A stretch of DNA of 64,000 nt from Hibiscus mutabilis. Taxonomy: Eukaryota > Streptophyta > Magnoliopsida > Malvales > Malvaceae. Every line of letters begins with the position of its first letter. The first letter of the stretch is position 1. Made by a program: the position numbers and the translations under genes. Shown here piece after piece: positions 23,908 through 36,700 of the stretch. The DNA is taken from NCBI GenBank assembly GCA_019671005.1, contig CM033738.1, positions 17,076,202-17,140,201 of the forward strand. Direction: 5' to 3'. Below the pieces are notes generated by a model. The model was given only the letters and a program-made list of their open reading frames with translations. It was not told the DNA's origin and ran no database searches.

Positions 23908-24950
23908 TGATACATGTATGGGGGGGCTAAAATGATGCATTGTAGCCAAAGAGTTGAAGCTGTTTTATAAGTCTGGAATTTCAGCCTACTTGCATCAAAT
24001 TTTCGGATGGGATCCGGGCACTGCTGAGTCTACATGTCTTCTTCAAACATATTCTTCTGTCTCTTATCTTTCCAACGCATCTAGAAACGCATCAATCCGA
24101 CATCGGGAGCTCAAGTTATGTCCATTTTAGTGAAGACTGTTCGAGCAGAAATCTCTATATGGTTTTATCACGGGAAATATTATTTATTACGAATTTTCAG
24201 TAATTTTATTGATTATTTGTACTTAAATTTAATCTAGGATTCTTTATGAAGATATTTAGATGATTTAGGATTAGATTTGTTATTTATTTATTAGTTTTTA
24301 GGATAGATAAAATATGTTTATTTATTTTATTATTATCTTTACTTTTCCTAATTTAAGTTGAACTCTTCATTTGTAGCCTATTTAAAGGCATATTTGCTTC
24401 AGTAATAAGAACAACATCATGAATTTATGAGTTACAAAAACCTTTGGCCATGGACCATTTTATTTTCAAGGTAGATATATTTGCCTTGTTATTTTTCGTA
24501 TCAGAAGTCTTCTTCAACGTAAGTTCGTCAAGTTCTTGTAATGGAGATCATCTTCACATTCTTGCTTGCCTAGGTAATTGCATCTAGGAGGGTGGGTTAG
24601 AGCCGCTTGAGGTTGCTTGCTTAGATAATCGCGTCTAAGAGGGTGTCGAGGACAAAATATCCTACAACATCTATCTCGTCATCATCCATTCATCGGAGAG
24701 ATTCGTGTCGTTTGTAGGTGTTTGCCTATTCAATTACGATTAGGAGGGTGCCAAGGACAAATCTATCCAACACCGCCACCGTCAAATTCATCCTATCTCG
24801 TTTTCTACATCAAGATCATGCTTTATTATCGATTTGTTGAACTTAGAGTTTGGGGTTTCCTCGGATCATATTAGTGAGTTTGCTAGATTAATTGCGATCT
24901 AGAGGGTTCCTAGATTTTGAGGTAATTCTTGGATCCTGGCTTCCGTATCA
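23908..24950 (+). repeat. 3' LTR of the mini element
   Basis: 1043 bp, a near-identical partner of 22659-23702. It is followed by the TSD TATAC. Confidence 0.95.
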
Positions 24951-27785
24951 TATACACAAAGGGCTTGGGTCCCCAAGGTGGAAGTGACACCGTAGTGCCT
25001 AACTTGAACATGATAGATGAGTACGTATTCGAGCACGCTCTTTGCTCCTCATTAAAGTACCTCGTTAGTGCCATTAGCACTATGGGCTTGGATCCCCAGG
25101 GTGCAACACCAAGGGCTTGGGCCCCCAAGGTGTATTATGCATCAATGTAAACCATATAGTCGATATTAGGCAGTTCATGCCCAATATCTAATATGATTTA
25201 TCTTAGATAAATCTTTATGCCATATCAATGTATCACATATGCCATTTAATATTTCATGTCATTTGCATAACTTTGGTCAACATACTTTTTCATTAATATC
25301 ATGTTGACTCATCGCAAGTCTTCTTCATATCATATATGTAAAATAGGTAAAGATGCACTCACATGTAGCGATACAAAAGTAGCTTCGCTAAGCTTATTCG
25401 ATAACCTTTTATTTTCCTCTAATACTTGTGTCTCCCTCAGTTTCCCTCGGAGCTGTAGAAGACCAATCGAATATATATATATATTTATACATTATCATTC
25501 TTTTGTTAGACTCAAATCTAACATTGCTAACTTAATTTACAAAACACAATTATTTGAATATAAAATATTTCTAAAATTTTCCCCCAATTGCCATGTGATT
25601 TTTGATTTGGTCCTAAGGTCCTTAGTGACCATTTTGGACATCAAACAATTGTTCAAGCTCAAATTAGAACAATTCCATTACTACTTGTTCATTTTGGATT
25701 TTATCCCTTCAAGCTTCAAACATTACTAAAGTGACACTTCAGTCACTAACTTCACAAAAGTACATGAATTCATTCATTAACCAACTAATCTAACATTTCT
25801 AAAATTCTACCAACTTTCCCTTTAATTTAAAGTATTGATCGAATTGGTTCCTTACAAATAATTTCCATTTCTGAAATGGTCCTTCACCATTTATTTTCTT
25901 GTCTTTTCAATCCTTCACATCAAAATCAACATCTAAATCACTCAAATAAATTTTTCCAACATAGTATTCTTCAAATACATAATTGTCATATTTCAACCCT
26001 TTGTTCTCTAATTTGTCGAAACAGTCACTAATTTACAATTCAAGGATTCTAGCTTTAAAACTTTGCAATTAGGCCCCCAATCATCAACTTTACATCATAA
26101 TCGTCACTTAACATAAAAAAATCAAAATTTGTCCTCTTCTTATACACCATTGCCGAATTGGTTATCCACTTTTGAAAAATTATCAAAATGGTCACTTGCT
26201 CGAATAATCATCAGTTTAGCATTCTAACTTCATTTTCTTGCCTCAAACATCATTAAAAACATAAGTACATTTTAAATTCTAAAAATTAGAATTGAACCCA
26301 TAACTTTAACACCTTGTTGAATTAGTCCTTTAGGGTTTTGATTCCAAACAACAAATCAAGCTTGCAAGATTACTAACTCATCATTACAAACCCTAATTTA
26401 AGGTTGGATCCCTAAACGCTAATCTTTTTCAAGGTTGCTGAATTGTTTAGGGTTTAAATCACAACTCAAAAACATAAATCCAACATTATTCTTGCTTGAT
26501 TTTAACATAAAATTGAACATAGATTCATAAAATCATAAACCCCCAATTTGAACATAAACCCTAATTTCTCTCTCATATTAAATCTCATCAATCAAGCATG
26601 ACATCCATGAATAATTTACATCAATAGATAGAGATCGAAGAGAAGAACAACTTTGTAGTTCGGAAGATTACCTTAAAATCGAGATTCGGGGCTTAAATCG
26701 AGCTTGAAAAATTTCCTTCTTCTTTCTCCTCTTTCTCCACGGTTTTGAAGACGAAAATTCATTGATAAATCTTCATATTTCATATATATGTGCCACTTGT
26801 ATAATTAAAAATGAACTTAAAATTCATTTTATTCTAATTTACCAAAATTTCCCCCAACTGAATTCATATTTACTAGTTTTCCATATTGTAACATTCCAAC
26901 TAGACTTAGTTGGATCCCAAACACTATTCATCTACTAAAAAGATCTTAAAATTCCTTCCATGTCCTTTTTTTGGTGAAAAGACCAAAATACCCTTTACTA
27001 ATCAACTTTTTCACAAAATTTCCATTCTAGGCCATTTCAGCCAAATAAATTTAACCCAACTATTTAAATCTCCAAATATCCATAAAATAATATGTTATAA
27101 CTCTTCCAAGGTCTATGGAATCATCTCTAAAATTTTAGCTCGATCCGATTTATCGATAATTATTGAGAATTTTATCGGTTACTAAATAAATTCCTTAATC
27201 AAAATAAATCATAGGATTCATCCTGAATCGAACTAAAAATATTTCCAAAACTTGGGAATAATTTTTATATCCTTCTTTTATCATATAGTAAAATTTCATA
27301 ATTTTCCAGTTCGATCTGGATACTCGAATTCTACTTAAACTTTGACTGCTATTTCCCAATAATCAAAATATCGGATCAAACCAGTTATTCCACATTCTAT
27401 CCACACCCTAAGGTGCTCTATCTGTTTATGAAATAAAAACCCCTAACTTTTGGGAATTTACAACTTTAGTCCTTTAACTTTTCATATTTAGTCTTGTACC
27501 ACACAAGTTTTGACTACTTATCATTTTGGTCACTAAATTTTAAACTTCAACTCACATTTCAAATTTTCCTCAGATTTCAACCAAACTTTGCAAGTACCCT
27601 AATTAGCTTGCCCTCTGTCATCTGATGCTTTTAAAATCTAAGAAATTCCTTTTCCATAACTCATAATCAAAAAAATCCTAACTTTTGCATTTTTTCATTT
27701 TAGTCACTAAGATATCTTTTAAGCTATTATCTTAGTACTAAGTGATCCTTAATCAACTTAGTAAAATTTGGGGTATTACATCCCT

Positions 27786-29240
27786 TTGTAGGTTATTGTG
27801 ATAGTAGAATTCGCCCTATTTTCCACCTCCAAAGGCCCGCCCTTTGCAAGGCCCAAGGAAGCATCGTGTAGTCGAACGACTTCCTCACTTAAACCTGTTA
27901 CCCCCTGATTCTCCTTTGAAACACGATCAACACAACCCGCATCCTTCTCCATGGTTCAAAAATTTAAAGTCTCCAAAGAATCCAAAACACGTAAATCTTG
28001 TTGTTTATCCAAGCAACCTTCACGCCTTCATACTTTTTCAATTCAGAACATTAATCCTCACCATTATCACAATTACCCGACACCATGAGGTCTTTTCTAG
28101 TATCTAACTTCGTTTGATTCCCCTCATTCATGTTATTATCGCTTTGTTCCACCTGCTTATTTTCTGTTTTATTGGATGTAACATCTTGATTCTCCATACT
28201 ATTTTTCGTGCCCTGCTGCATCTTGTACGATCCATTTACCTCCTTATCAAAATCATGCTTCCCCCACTGTATTGATCACTCTCTCTGATCTAATTTTGCT
28301 CCCCACTCCACACAATTATACATTCGCAATTATGCCGTAAAAATACTTCCCCTTCAGACACTCGAAGTCAGAAGATTTTGCCTTGAACATTAAGGGAAAT
28401 TAATTCATCAATCCTGTCCAAATGATCAGTCTCAATGAGCACTCGTCCTCTCTCAAATGATGACGGCTCAATTGTCTCCTCCTACACTTTCACCACTTTA
28501 CCCCAGTTCAAAGCAACATTAACAAAAGTTCCTTTCCCCCAAGCATGTACTGGCACTTCAAAAACCGATATCCAAATGCGTCTCGATCCGATGTCAACGT
28601 CCGGGGACCAGATTGAAACCTTATTGAACCATCTATCTAACACTCCACTATCTAGCATATGTTGGCGTAAGTCTAGATCTGTAAACACCAGCAAAATCCT
28701 ATTACCTGCAATGCGCATCATTGAGAAGCCGTGGATTGCTTCTTTTTTCAAGCATTCTGCCAATTCACCCAGGCTTACTGTATCTCGAAGCCAGTCAATA
28801 GCGCATCGTCTCAGGACCCCCAGATTGGCTTTTTTGACTACAACCACCGTCTCCTTACACTCTACCTTTTGATCCTTATATCTCTCTTATTTGTATTAAT
28901 ATGCACACTCTCAGAATTCTCAACCCTTGGTTGTCTCTTGCGCTGCCAAAAACGATCTCTAGATTCATGCATTGCCAATGAGATCCTTATTCGGGTTCCA
29001 TAAATCTGGAATCTACTCAATCTGTCATGCACACGAATCACATCACTTTCTGATTCCATCCATACAAAACCAAATCTTAAACCCTCCTTATTCTTTTTTT
29101 CGTGGCACAAATACGACCAGCACCTTTCCGTGTTTGTCAGAAACTTGCCACACACTTTTCCAATTGATGGTCTTCGATAAATTAGTTACATATAACGTCC
29201 ATACACGCCTACCTCCAGCCACCGTCCCTTGATGACTCAT
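27786..29240 (-). pseudogene. LINE ORF1: RRM plus DUF4283-like protein, broken
   Basis: Starts MSHQGTVAGGRRVW at 29238-29240. RRM: RNP2 LYVTNL, RNP1-like LRFGFVWM, end SRFQIYGTRIRISLA (28862-29240), followed by a basic stretch ending in a stop. A DUF4283-like domain follows at 28482-28847, including WLRDTVSLGELAECL, GNRILLVF and WISVFEVPVHAWGKGTF, then a stop, SSFERGRVLIETD, and a stop-rich tail to 27786. The chromovirus solo LTR abuts the 3' side. It is probably ORF1 of the LINE whose ORF2 is at 16259-20311. The part 28613-29240 is repeated at 43752-44390. Confidence 0.8.
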
Positions 29241-29867
29241 GATCGCCGCCTAACTTAAAAGAAGTTACAAATAATAAAGAAGTTACAAAACATGTCTCGT
29301 GGTAGAATCATTGTCTTAGAAGTGATTTTGTCACGATTCATGTAATCTTTAGGGATGACAAAAAACTAAAAAATTGATCTGAATTGTAGTGATTGGACAA
29401 TTTATGATTTACAAGTATAAGATCTTGTGGTTACCGAATCGAATCAAGCCGAATTTGAATTTTATTTAATTTTAATTATTTTATAATACAAAAATATGTA
29501 TTTCATACTTAAAATGTTATATATGAATTACTAATTATTTTTATTTGATTAAAAATTATGTTTAAGAAATTGAAACAACTTTATAACTTCACCAAATAAT
29601 GTTTAAAAGTTACAAAATTAAACTATTTTGTCAAAATAAAATACAAAATCTATAAATCTATAGTTAATATGAAAATACCGTAATCCAAATTAACTGAACA
29701 TAAAATCGATGGACTATTCAAAAAATTTACCAAACCGAACTATATATACGCCTAGTAATCTCAAACTGTACCTCACCCCAAGGTTAACACAAGACTCCCA
29801 AATTTGTACAACCAAACAACAGAGGTGAAACTCCCTTGTGTAGAATGAAAATGAGGTTTCATGCTTG
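29241..29867. other. spacer between LINE ORF1 and solo LTR, copy 1
   Basis: Probably LINE 5' UTR at first (direct repeat AGAAGTTACAAA at 29269 and 29279), then AT-rich sequence with words such as CCGAATCGAATCAAGCCGAA. No coding potential. Copy 2 is at 44391-45004. Confidence 0.5.
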
Positions 29868-31000
29868 ATGCTTGTTGAATAGTGATGCACTTTAGAGCAA
29901 GTATACTCGTCGAATCAAGTAAAAAATTGATAGAGTAGAGTGTCGAACCCATGAGGATTGGTTCAATAACTACGAAGTTATCAAACTTAAGAATGGTTTT
30001 GCAGGTAATGGTTGTTGTTGAATTATCAAGACTAAAAACAATTAAAATAAAGGTAGCTATGATTAAGACAAACAGATGCTGCGAAATATAACAGATATGT
30101 ATGGAAGCTAGGTTTATTGCTAAGTATGTATGTTTGATGACTTATTTCAATGCTATAGCGACTAGCAATACATGTCTGCGTAAACCATTAAGATCTTTAT
30201 CTACTCGAGAGGATTTTCTAATAAACTTCTGACTCTCTCGATGCCTAGAAGTTAATAATATTGAAGTTAAGGTGATACATGTATGCGTGAACCCTAACAA
30301 CTCTATTATTTGTTTAAGAACTCATTTTTAGTCATTGAAACCCTAAACTTGTGTCTAAGCCAGATTAAGACTAAGTTAACAGCTTAGCCCCACTGTTCAC
30401 GTTTGTTTAACCTAACTCTCTCAATATTAAGCCACAAATCAATAGTTAAAAGGCCTCTCTCAATAGCTCTTACAATAACTATGCATGAAGAACAATGAAC
30501 ATAATAGATAAAGGGAAACATACTATAGCATTAAAATAAAGAAATCAGAACATAAAATCCTAGGAAGCAATAAACCCAACTAAAGTATTTAGCTCATGCA
30601 TGAGCCTAAAATATCCGTAGTAAAAATATAAAATGTAACACCCTCGACCTAGATGTCACATTTGGGCCTAAAGCCCAAACCAAAATCATAAAATTTCTCA
30701 ACTTGGTTTAGCCCAAATGAAATAATTACCAAAAATATTTAAAACCCACAAATCAAAATAAATATATAAATGATTAAAACATTTACAAGGAGCTCCAATT
30801 AAATAAAACATTTAAATATTTGACTTGATTAATAAAAGTTTAAAATAAAGATTACAGACTCATACGTGTAAGGTTCTATGAATACACAGCCCACTAAATA
30901 CAAGCATCATACTCTGACAACGTCGTTTGCTGGAATCCCATGCAGACAGTGCTCCTCGATCCCGTGATCAACCTATGCACTGAAATAACAATTTTGAGCG

Positions 31001-31019
31001 CTGAGCTTACAAAGCTCAG
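31001..31019. other. perfect LTR hairpin, 8-bp stem
   Basis: CTGAGCTTACAAAGCTCAG: stem CTGAGCTT/AAGCTCAG with loop ACA, followed by TGG. It is 368 bp from the U5 end, comparable to the CTAAGTA..TACTTAG hairpin of the other chromovirus LTRs in the window. Confidence 0.8.
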
Positions 31020-31246
31020 TGGTACACATCTACTCTTCTATACTTCATGCTAATCATAAACATAAGCATGCAAGCTAGTACGAGCAATAATAAGAGGTAA
31101 ATAAACATGTGGTGCTACCGCTAGTCGCCTAAACATATGCTCCTTACATAGCAAACATCACACATGGCACACGAGGCCCAAACGTACTTGGGATCCCGCC
31201 AGATCATCCGAGCGAGACACACAAAGACATAACCATAAAATCTAGA

Positions 31247-31400
31247 GTGACGCCCACGTCCACAAAGCATCGGGATCTTATACTAAAGGGGATGAGGCCC
31301 ACATCCACATAGCATCGGGATCCTACAACCATGCTCAGGATTCCTCATCAAGCATATTCGAACGAGGCCTGCGTCCATATAACATCGGGATCCTACATTC
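31247..31400. repeat. about 50-bp repeat, 3 units, in the 3' LTR
   Basis: Units contain GAGGCCCRCRTCCACAAAGC followed by ATCGGGATCCTAC. The 5' LTR has four units at 37688-37858, so copy number changed after or during insertion. Confidence 0.75.
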
Positions 31401-31958
31401 AGAAATCTTTAAGGTGTTGCAACACACTTTAGGGTATACAAATCCCAACAACAAGGGATGACTCGACTATCTAGGCGTCCCATCAACACACAATAACGAC
31501 CCTAGTCACCACACAACACACAACCTTGACACAAGGATTATACCGCACACAGCTCTAACACACTTATCGTTACTTTATGGTTTCTATCATTAATTATGCT
31601 ACCCCATTGAACTTATTTATTTGTTAGCATATTTATGAAGATACACATTAGTCGTTCTCATTAATTTATCTCATTATTCAATAAGACTTAACCTTATAGG
31701 CGCCCCTTTAGCACACAGCAAGGGCCCAAATTACCACACAGTATCAATCGATCCACCAAGGATCCCTATGAGTTACTACCTCACATAGCTTACCTAATAT
31801 AATGAGTCATTAGCCATTTATTTCATACACGGGGTTTAAATCTCCATTTTCTCAGTTTTAATATTCATTTTACACCTTAACAGGCCCCTAGGGCCCTTGC
31901 CTCAAATTATAGAACACCCGAAAGCAACCTCAAATTTCTCGGGCAAATTGCCCAGCGA

Positions 31959-32269
31959 GTATCGATACGCCTACATGGGTATCAGTACGCCCCTATAGGT
32001 ACCGGTACTCATCCATGGGTACAGATACTCAATTTTAGTTCGAAATAATTTGACCCTCAAGTCGTACCGGTACGCTCCACCCTGTATCGATACACACTAT
32101 CAGTACTCGGATCGCCCCATATTGATTCCAACCCGTACCGGTACACTAAAGCCTCCCCAGGCAATGTAACAATGGGTACCGATACGCCCCTTGCGAACAA
32201 GTACGCAAAAGCTTTACTGGAATCCTTAATATGCAAGGGGTACTGATACACGGGGAGGCGTACCGGTAC
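31959..32269. repeat. cluster of GTAYCGRTAC palindromes
   Basis: Perfect decamers at 31959 (GTATCGATAC), 31999 (GTACCGGTAC), 32064 (GTACCGGTAC), 32084 (GTATCGATAC), 32135 and 32260 (GTACCGGTAC). One-mismatch forms are at 31979, 32019, 32097, 32176 and 32240. At least 11 sites lie in 311 bp with irregular spacing, so this is not a simple tandem array. Confidence 0.9.
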
Positions 32270-33769
32270 TCCCCTCACAACCCCTCTCCCTTTTATACTA
32301 AGGCATAAATTAATTTATTAATATATCTTATTCGCTTTTATCTTTATCTGGCATTTTCGATTGTTCAGATCAGCGGGTAACGATACCCGAATATGCTTAT
32401 TCGGTCTCTAAAGCTTATAAAAGTTATTTAAGTATGTTGTTAGCATACTTAATTAATTATTACCCCTTACCGACTTTTTATCCATTTAATCGAATATATT
32501 AATTTATTCCGCTAGCACACAATTAGTCATCCAATCATGCAATCAGATAATCGTACCGATATTCAAATAATCATATGCAATCTCTAAAACTCATAACAGA
32601 CTTGAACATTCTCGAGCTCATCAAGTATCCCAATAATTACCAAGCCTCGAACTATCAATATCAACACATGCGTATTACTCATCTTCTAATTTGCAACCAC
32701 TAACATGCAAGGCAATTACACTTATAATGCTCATGAAGCATTTCAGAGTTCGAGGTGTACTAACCTTAAGCTAATATCGCTAAAATCTTCCTTTTAGCTT
32801 ACCGAATATTCCACTTGATTCGATAACCAAACCCGAATATCCCTTGTATCAACAAATACAAAAATATATTACTTGCATGCATCTCCTATACTATTCACAA
32901 GGTTAAATGCGTAAAAATAGCTTATCAGGTTCGAATTTGGCAAAAAGGACTGCGTCAATGGATCCGAAACGTCGAGAAACCCTCGGTTAGGTCCCCTAGA
33001 AAAAGTTAATGGTCGGTCAACGCTGGTCAAAGCCTACGATCTGGTACGATGCGGTGCATGATAAGCTGGGTGCACCCTAAGAACGGGATCCAGTGCGGGC
33101 GAGTGCACTATAGCCTTGGTGCACCTGTAGGCAAGAATCTAGTGTGGCAGGGTGCACTTAAAAGTAGTGTGTACTTGCCCTGCCTGCCAGTCCATGCCCA
33201 CGCGTAGGCGGCGGCGCGTGTGGTGGCTCCGGTAGTTGGCCGGCAACGGTAAACTCTAGACTGGCAGTTTACAGGCTGGTGGTTCTATCAATGGCCTCCA
33301 TTTTCGGTGTTGAGCACTGCATCATGTTGTTCTAGCTTTTCCAACGACCAATTCATCTCACCCCGATGAGTGGCTACGGTGACGGCGACGGGGCGACCAA
33401 CGACGTGTGCGTCTCGGTGTGGCACTTTCGATAGTGCCTACGGTGTCGTGCACGGAGGCTTTGATGGCTGTAGATCGAGGTTCAAAACCTCCTCCCCTAC
33501 TTTTTCTCTTTTCCCTCCTTTTTCTCTCTCTCCCCCCAAATATCTTATTTATTTTATTCTTTTTCCCTCTTCTCTCTCCATCAAATCACCAGCCCCTTTT
33601 TATTATTTTAAAACCCTTTTTTTCCTTTTTAAATTATCCACACCCATCATCTCTTTTAATTTACCACAAAGCCCAAATCCAACTATCTTTGATTTGGGCT
33701 TCCCAACATAAGGCTCAAATAAATTGGGTCTAAGGCCCAATTTGCAAAGCCCAATTTCGGGTTGTTACA

Positions 33770-33785
33770 ACTATCCCCCTTAAAA
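33770..33785 (-). other. polypurine tract of the 9.6-kb element
   Basis: Minus-strand CTTTTAAGGGGGATAG ends directly at the 3' LTR. The codons before it read NFRDKISF, reminiscent of the C-terminal end of gypsy polyproteins. Confidence 0.8.
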
Positions 33786-36700
33786 GAAATTTTGTCCCTG
33801 AAATTTGCATCCAGGACACAACGAAGATTTTCAAACTCTTACAACTCTTCAACATTCTCAAATATTTCCCGCTGCGCTACTCTGATTCCAACACTTATCA
33901 ATATAACCTTTGTATTCTACCGGTGTAACATAATCTCAACTGATTCTTCTCTGAAAGGAATTTCATCCTCGCTTGGTACATCACAGATGGCAAATGATAA
34001 CCAACGGTACTCCAATAAAATTGTAACAGGAATTTCGTAGACAACAAAACTTAACTACGCTATAGAACCCAAAAGATTGCTGCACACACAAAAATCCTTC
34101 CATAACAATGTACGATCCAAAAGAACAAATGTTAAACAGCCGTTGCAGCCAAACGAACAATTTCTGTTGTGGTGAATCCCTGAAGGAGTCTCTAACTCTG
34201 ATGGCCTCGCAAACATTGCTTGTTCAGCGCAAGATTCCAAAGAAAAGACAGCGTCTCCACTCACCCCAAAAGTTTACCTTAAACTTTACATGATAACTCT
34301 TATCAATAACTAAAGCCGATCTCATTAATTCAGTTCATGTGAGAATCTTGCACTCTTAACTATAACGTGCCCAAAAACACGTCATTTGTACCATCAAATC
34401 TATCATCACCTAGGAATCCCACCAAGGGATAAAGTTCCATCACAACCTCGAATCTCGTGTCAAAAGGTAACATGTATGCACCGCAGTGTTGTACAACCCA
34501 ACCCCTAAACAATCTAAGCAGAGTTTCTATCTGGATCTCGTCTTTGCCAAAAATATCAAACGGTACCTACCAAGGATTGCATCATTACTCAAAGAAAGTT
34601 CATCAAAACTGTGCACTCATAAACCTCTGTAAGTTCCATGGTCATCTATTCAATTTTCGTTGAGTAACATCGAATCATCACAACAACTCTTAGAAATTCA
34701 ATGTTTGACTCCTATCCGATGGCAAGTCAAACACTCATCACCATCTCAACACGCAACTCTAAACTATTTCTTGAACATGTGATGAAAGCTTATTACCAAT
34801 TGCCGCTACCAAAGTTCACCATATACAGACCACTATACTATAAAGGGAGAATCTTTCACCTTAATATATACTTTTCTCTAAGGCACTCACAACAAGATCT
34901 TGAAGTCCATCAGAAACCGTCAGACCCAATTCCAAACATAACATTGTGTCCCTTAAATCAGAATCAGAAGCTAATTCCCGTGACTTCCAAAATGAATCAA
35001 TTTTTTTAACCCAAAACTTAACTGACGACCACACGGGAACCAATACTAACCGATCAGTACTAACACTAGATGAATCGAGTATCGATACTGTATAGAGCTA
35101 GCATCGATGCTCACTTACAGTACCATCACTTGCGATCTTTGATCGCTCTACCTAGATAGCCATGATCTCTAACCCAAACTAACTTCGTACAATCCATCAC
35201 TTGCCAATATCACTTACCTAGGCGGTGATCAATCATGCGATCCACAACTCTTAATTACTTTGACTCGCATCTTGGTTCAAATCTCATACTCCTTAAAGAT
35301 TGAGTACCCCAAAATTCCACGTTGTTGAGGCAAGCACAACCTTCCCCATATAGCACAGAAATATAACCTTAGCAAAACCATAAAACATCCTCAAAGATCT
35401 CAAAACCTTACTCGTCTTTGATCGAGTTAGCACCACTCTCACAATCAAAACAACCTCTTTCAACTTGAATCTCTACTACTGTTCCTCAGTGCGTAAAAAA
35501 CTGTGATATAGAACAAAAACATTTATGAAGTCTTCAATCCTTGATTCTTTAGTGATTACACAGTACCCAACCTCTCTCTCACGCACAAGGCCCTTACGAT
35601 AATTATCTTGTCAACGTTCATATTTCTATATCCCTTGTACCTTCGCACGTGTCACGCAAAACATCAACTTATATTCAAGAGACAACACGGTGGCCACTAC
35701 CTTATTATTGCTGAAAAAACCTCAAACGTCACTACAGGCATCCATCATTACCACGACACACCCAAAAGAGGGAAATCCACATTTCGAAATTTATTTCAAA
35801 ATTCTAAGGTTTTAACATTTTAACCACAACCATCTTATTCTCGAACCAACTCAGAAAAGCACATAAATACCTCGCATTTGGTTAAACGAGTCCTTTACCT
35901 TAGGAGACATGTAACGGTCTTCTTCTATTACACAACCACTATCTACGGTTAAAGCATCACTTCAATGAACCAACTTCGTTCTAACGAGCAAGCCTACCTC
36001 TCTCTTGGGCTGAACACTCAGACAAAAGGAATTTCCTTCAAGTTGCACCTTTGCAACTAAACCTCTAACTTTCTCAACTGAGTCGGTTTCCTCCAACAAA
36101 GATGATGGACATCGACGTCCAACTCGATTTTACCTTTAACATCCTTCCATGTCCTCGACAAGGAGAAAGTCCCGACGACACCTCCAAAAGGCATAAACAA
36201 ACACTTTGACAAATCTGAAGCCTCACCAATGTCGAACTACACACATTAGCATCTATTGAACGGTTAAACATGTCTCACAACCCCGTGTGTCATTCTCAAA
36301 ACAAAAACCAGGTAAATCATGTTAGAGGGGCAACAATCCAAACATTCCAAGGGTTGGGTTCCCTCGAGGTCTCAAAACCTCAAGCACGACTCTCGACATT
36401 ACTAGCTTGCATCATGTTGATTAACCAAAACAATTCCACAGTGCCACAACTCCCGAGATGGTAGCTCTATTTAAAACATGTAGAACATCTAACTTGGCCA
36501 CACTTTAACGAACTAGTGGATCCCAAATCCACTATCTTTGTGAAATGCCTTCGCAAAGGGCGACGATACCTCCCAACTATCAACGAACTCCCTTTTTAAC
36601 AAATGAAAGGGCTTACCACCCAACGTGCATCCAATGACTGATTCAAGAACATATCATCCGTACTCGTGTCACAACCTGTATTCATGCATATAACCATGAA

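Larger units (their letters stand above)
22659..24950 (+). mobile_element. 2.3-kb non-autonomous mini LTR retrotransposon
   Basis: Two 1.04-kb LTRs (TGATACATG..GTATCA) flank only 205 bp. A perfect 5-bp TSD, TATAC, lies at 22654-22658 and 24951-24955. The interior holds an iMet-type primer-binding site next to the 5' LTR and a polypurine tract AACAGGGGGAGAA next to the 3' LTR. The last interior codons read RFGTNLFQQGENDT, like the C-terminus of a Ty3/gypsy polyprotein, so it is probably a deletion derivative of a gypsy element, mobilised in trans. LTR identity is about 97-98% over the first 290 bp, making it the youngest insertion seen here. Confidence 0.95.
22571..25102. repeat. two 84-bp LTR-internal repeats flanking the nested insertion
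   Basis: Copies at 22571-22654 and 25019-25102 both begin GAGTACGTAYTCGA and end GGGCTTGGATCCCCAGGGT. Four GGGCTTGG..CCCCMRGG words occur around them. Before the insertion they were about 150 bp apart in the solo LTR. Confidence 0.75.
21803..27780 (-). repeat. chromovirus solo LTR, split by a nested mini element
   Basis: Starts TATAAGACCCTC (mutated from TGTAACACCC) and ends TTTGGGGTATTACA. Flanking pentamers are TCCCC (21798-21802) and TCCCT (27781-27785), a TSD with one transition. Without the insertion at 22659-24955 it is about 3.68 kb. Orientation follows from similarity to the LTRs at 50768 and 57727, for example at 22240-22275 and across 25560-27780. The interior and second LTR are gone, so it is a solo LTR produced by LTR-LTR recombination. 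Confidence 0.75.
30634..33769 (-). repeat. 3' LTR of the 9.6-kb element
   Basis: 3136 bp, TGTAACACCCTCG to GGGTTGTTACA on the plus strand. It contains a perfect hairpin (31001-31019), a GCATCGGGATC-based repeat (31247-31400) and the GTAYCGRTAC palindrome cluster (31959-32269). Its U3 end is CT-rich. Confidence 0.95.

Noticed and set aside
24910..25150. Overlapping open frames on both strands, 72-73 codons
   Set aside because: They span the mini-element edge and GGGCTTGGNTCCCC repeats of the LTR; the mirror-like frames follow from the near-palindromic repeats.
28435..29232. Plus-strand frames in both duplicate copies (also 43730-44305)
   Set aside because: Shadows of the minus-strand LINE ORF1.
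33370..33733. Plus-strand open frames of about 110 codons rich in Ser/Pro/Phe, repeated near 39874
   Set aside because: They come from a CT-rich U3 end of the LTR, opposite to the element's sense strand; two overlapping frames are open at once, as in low-complexity DNA.
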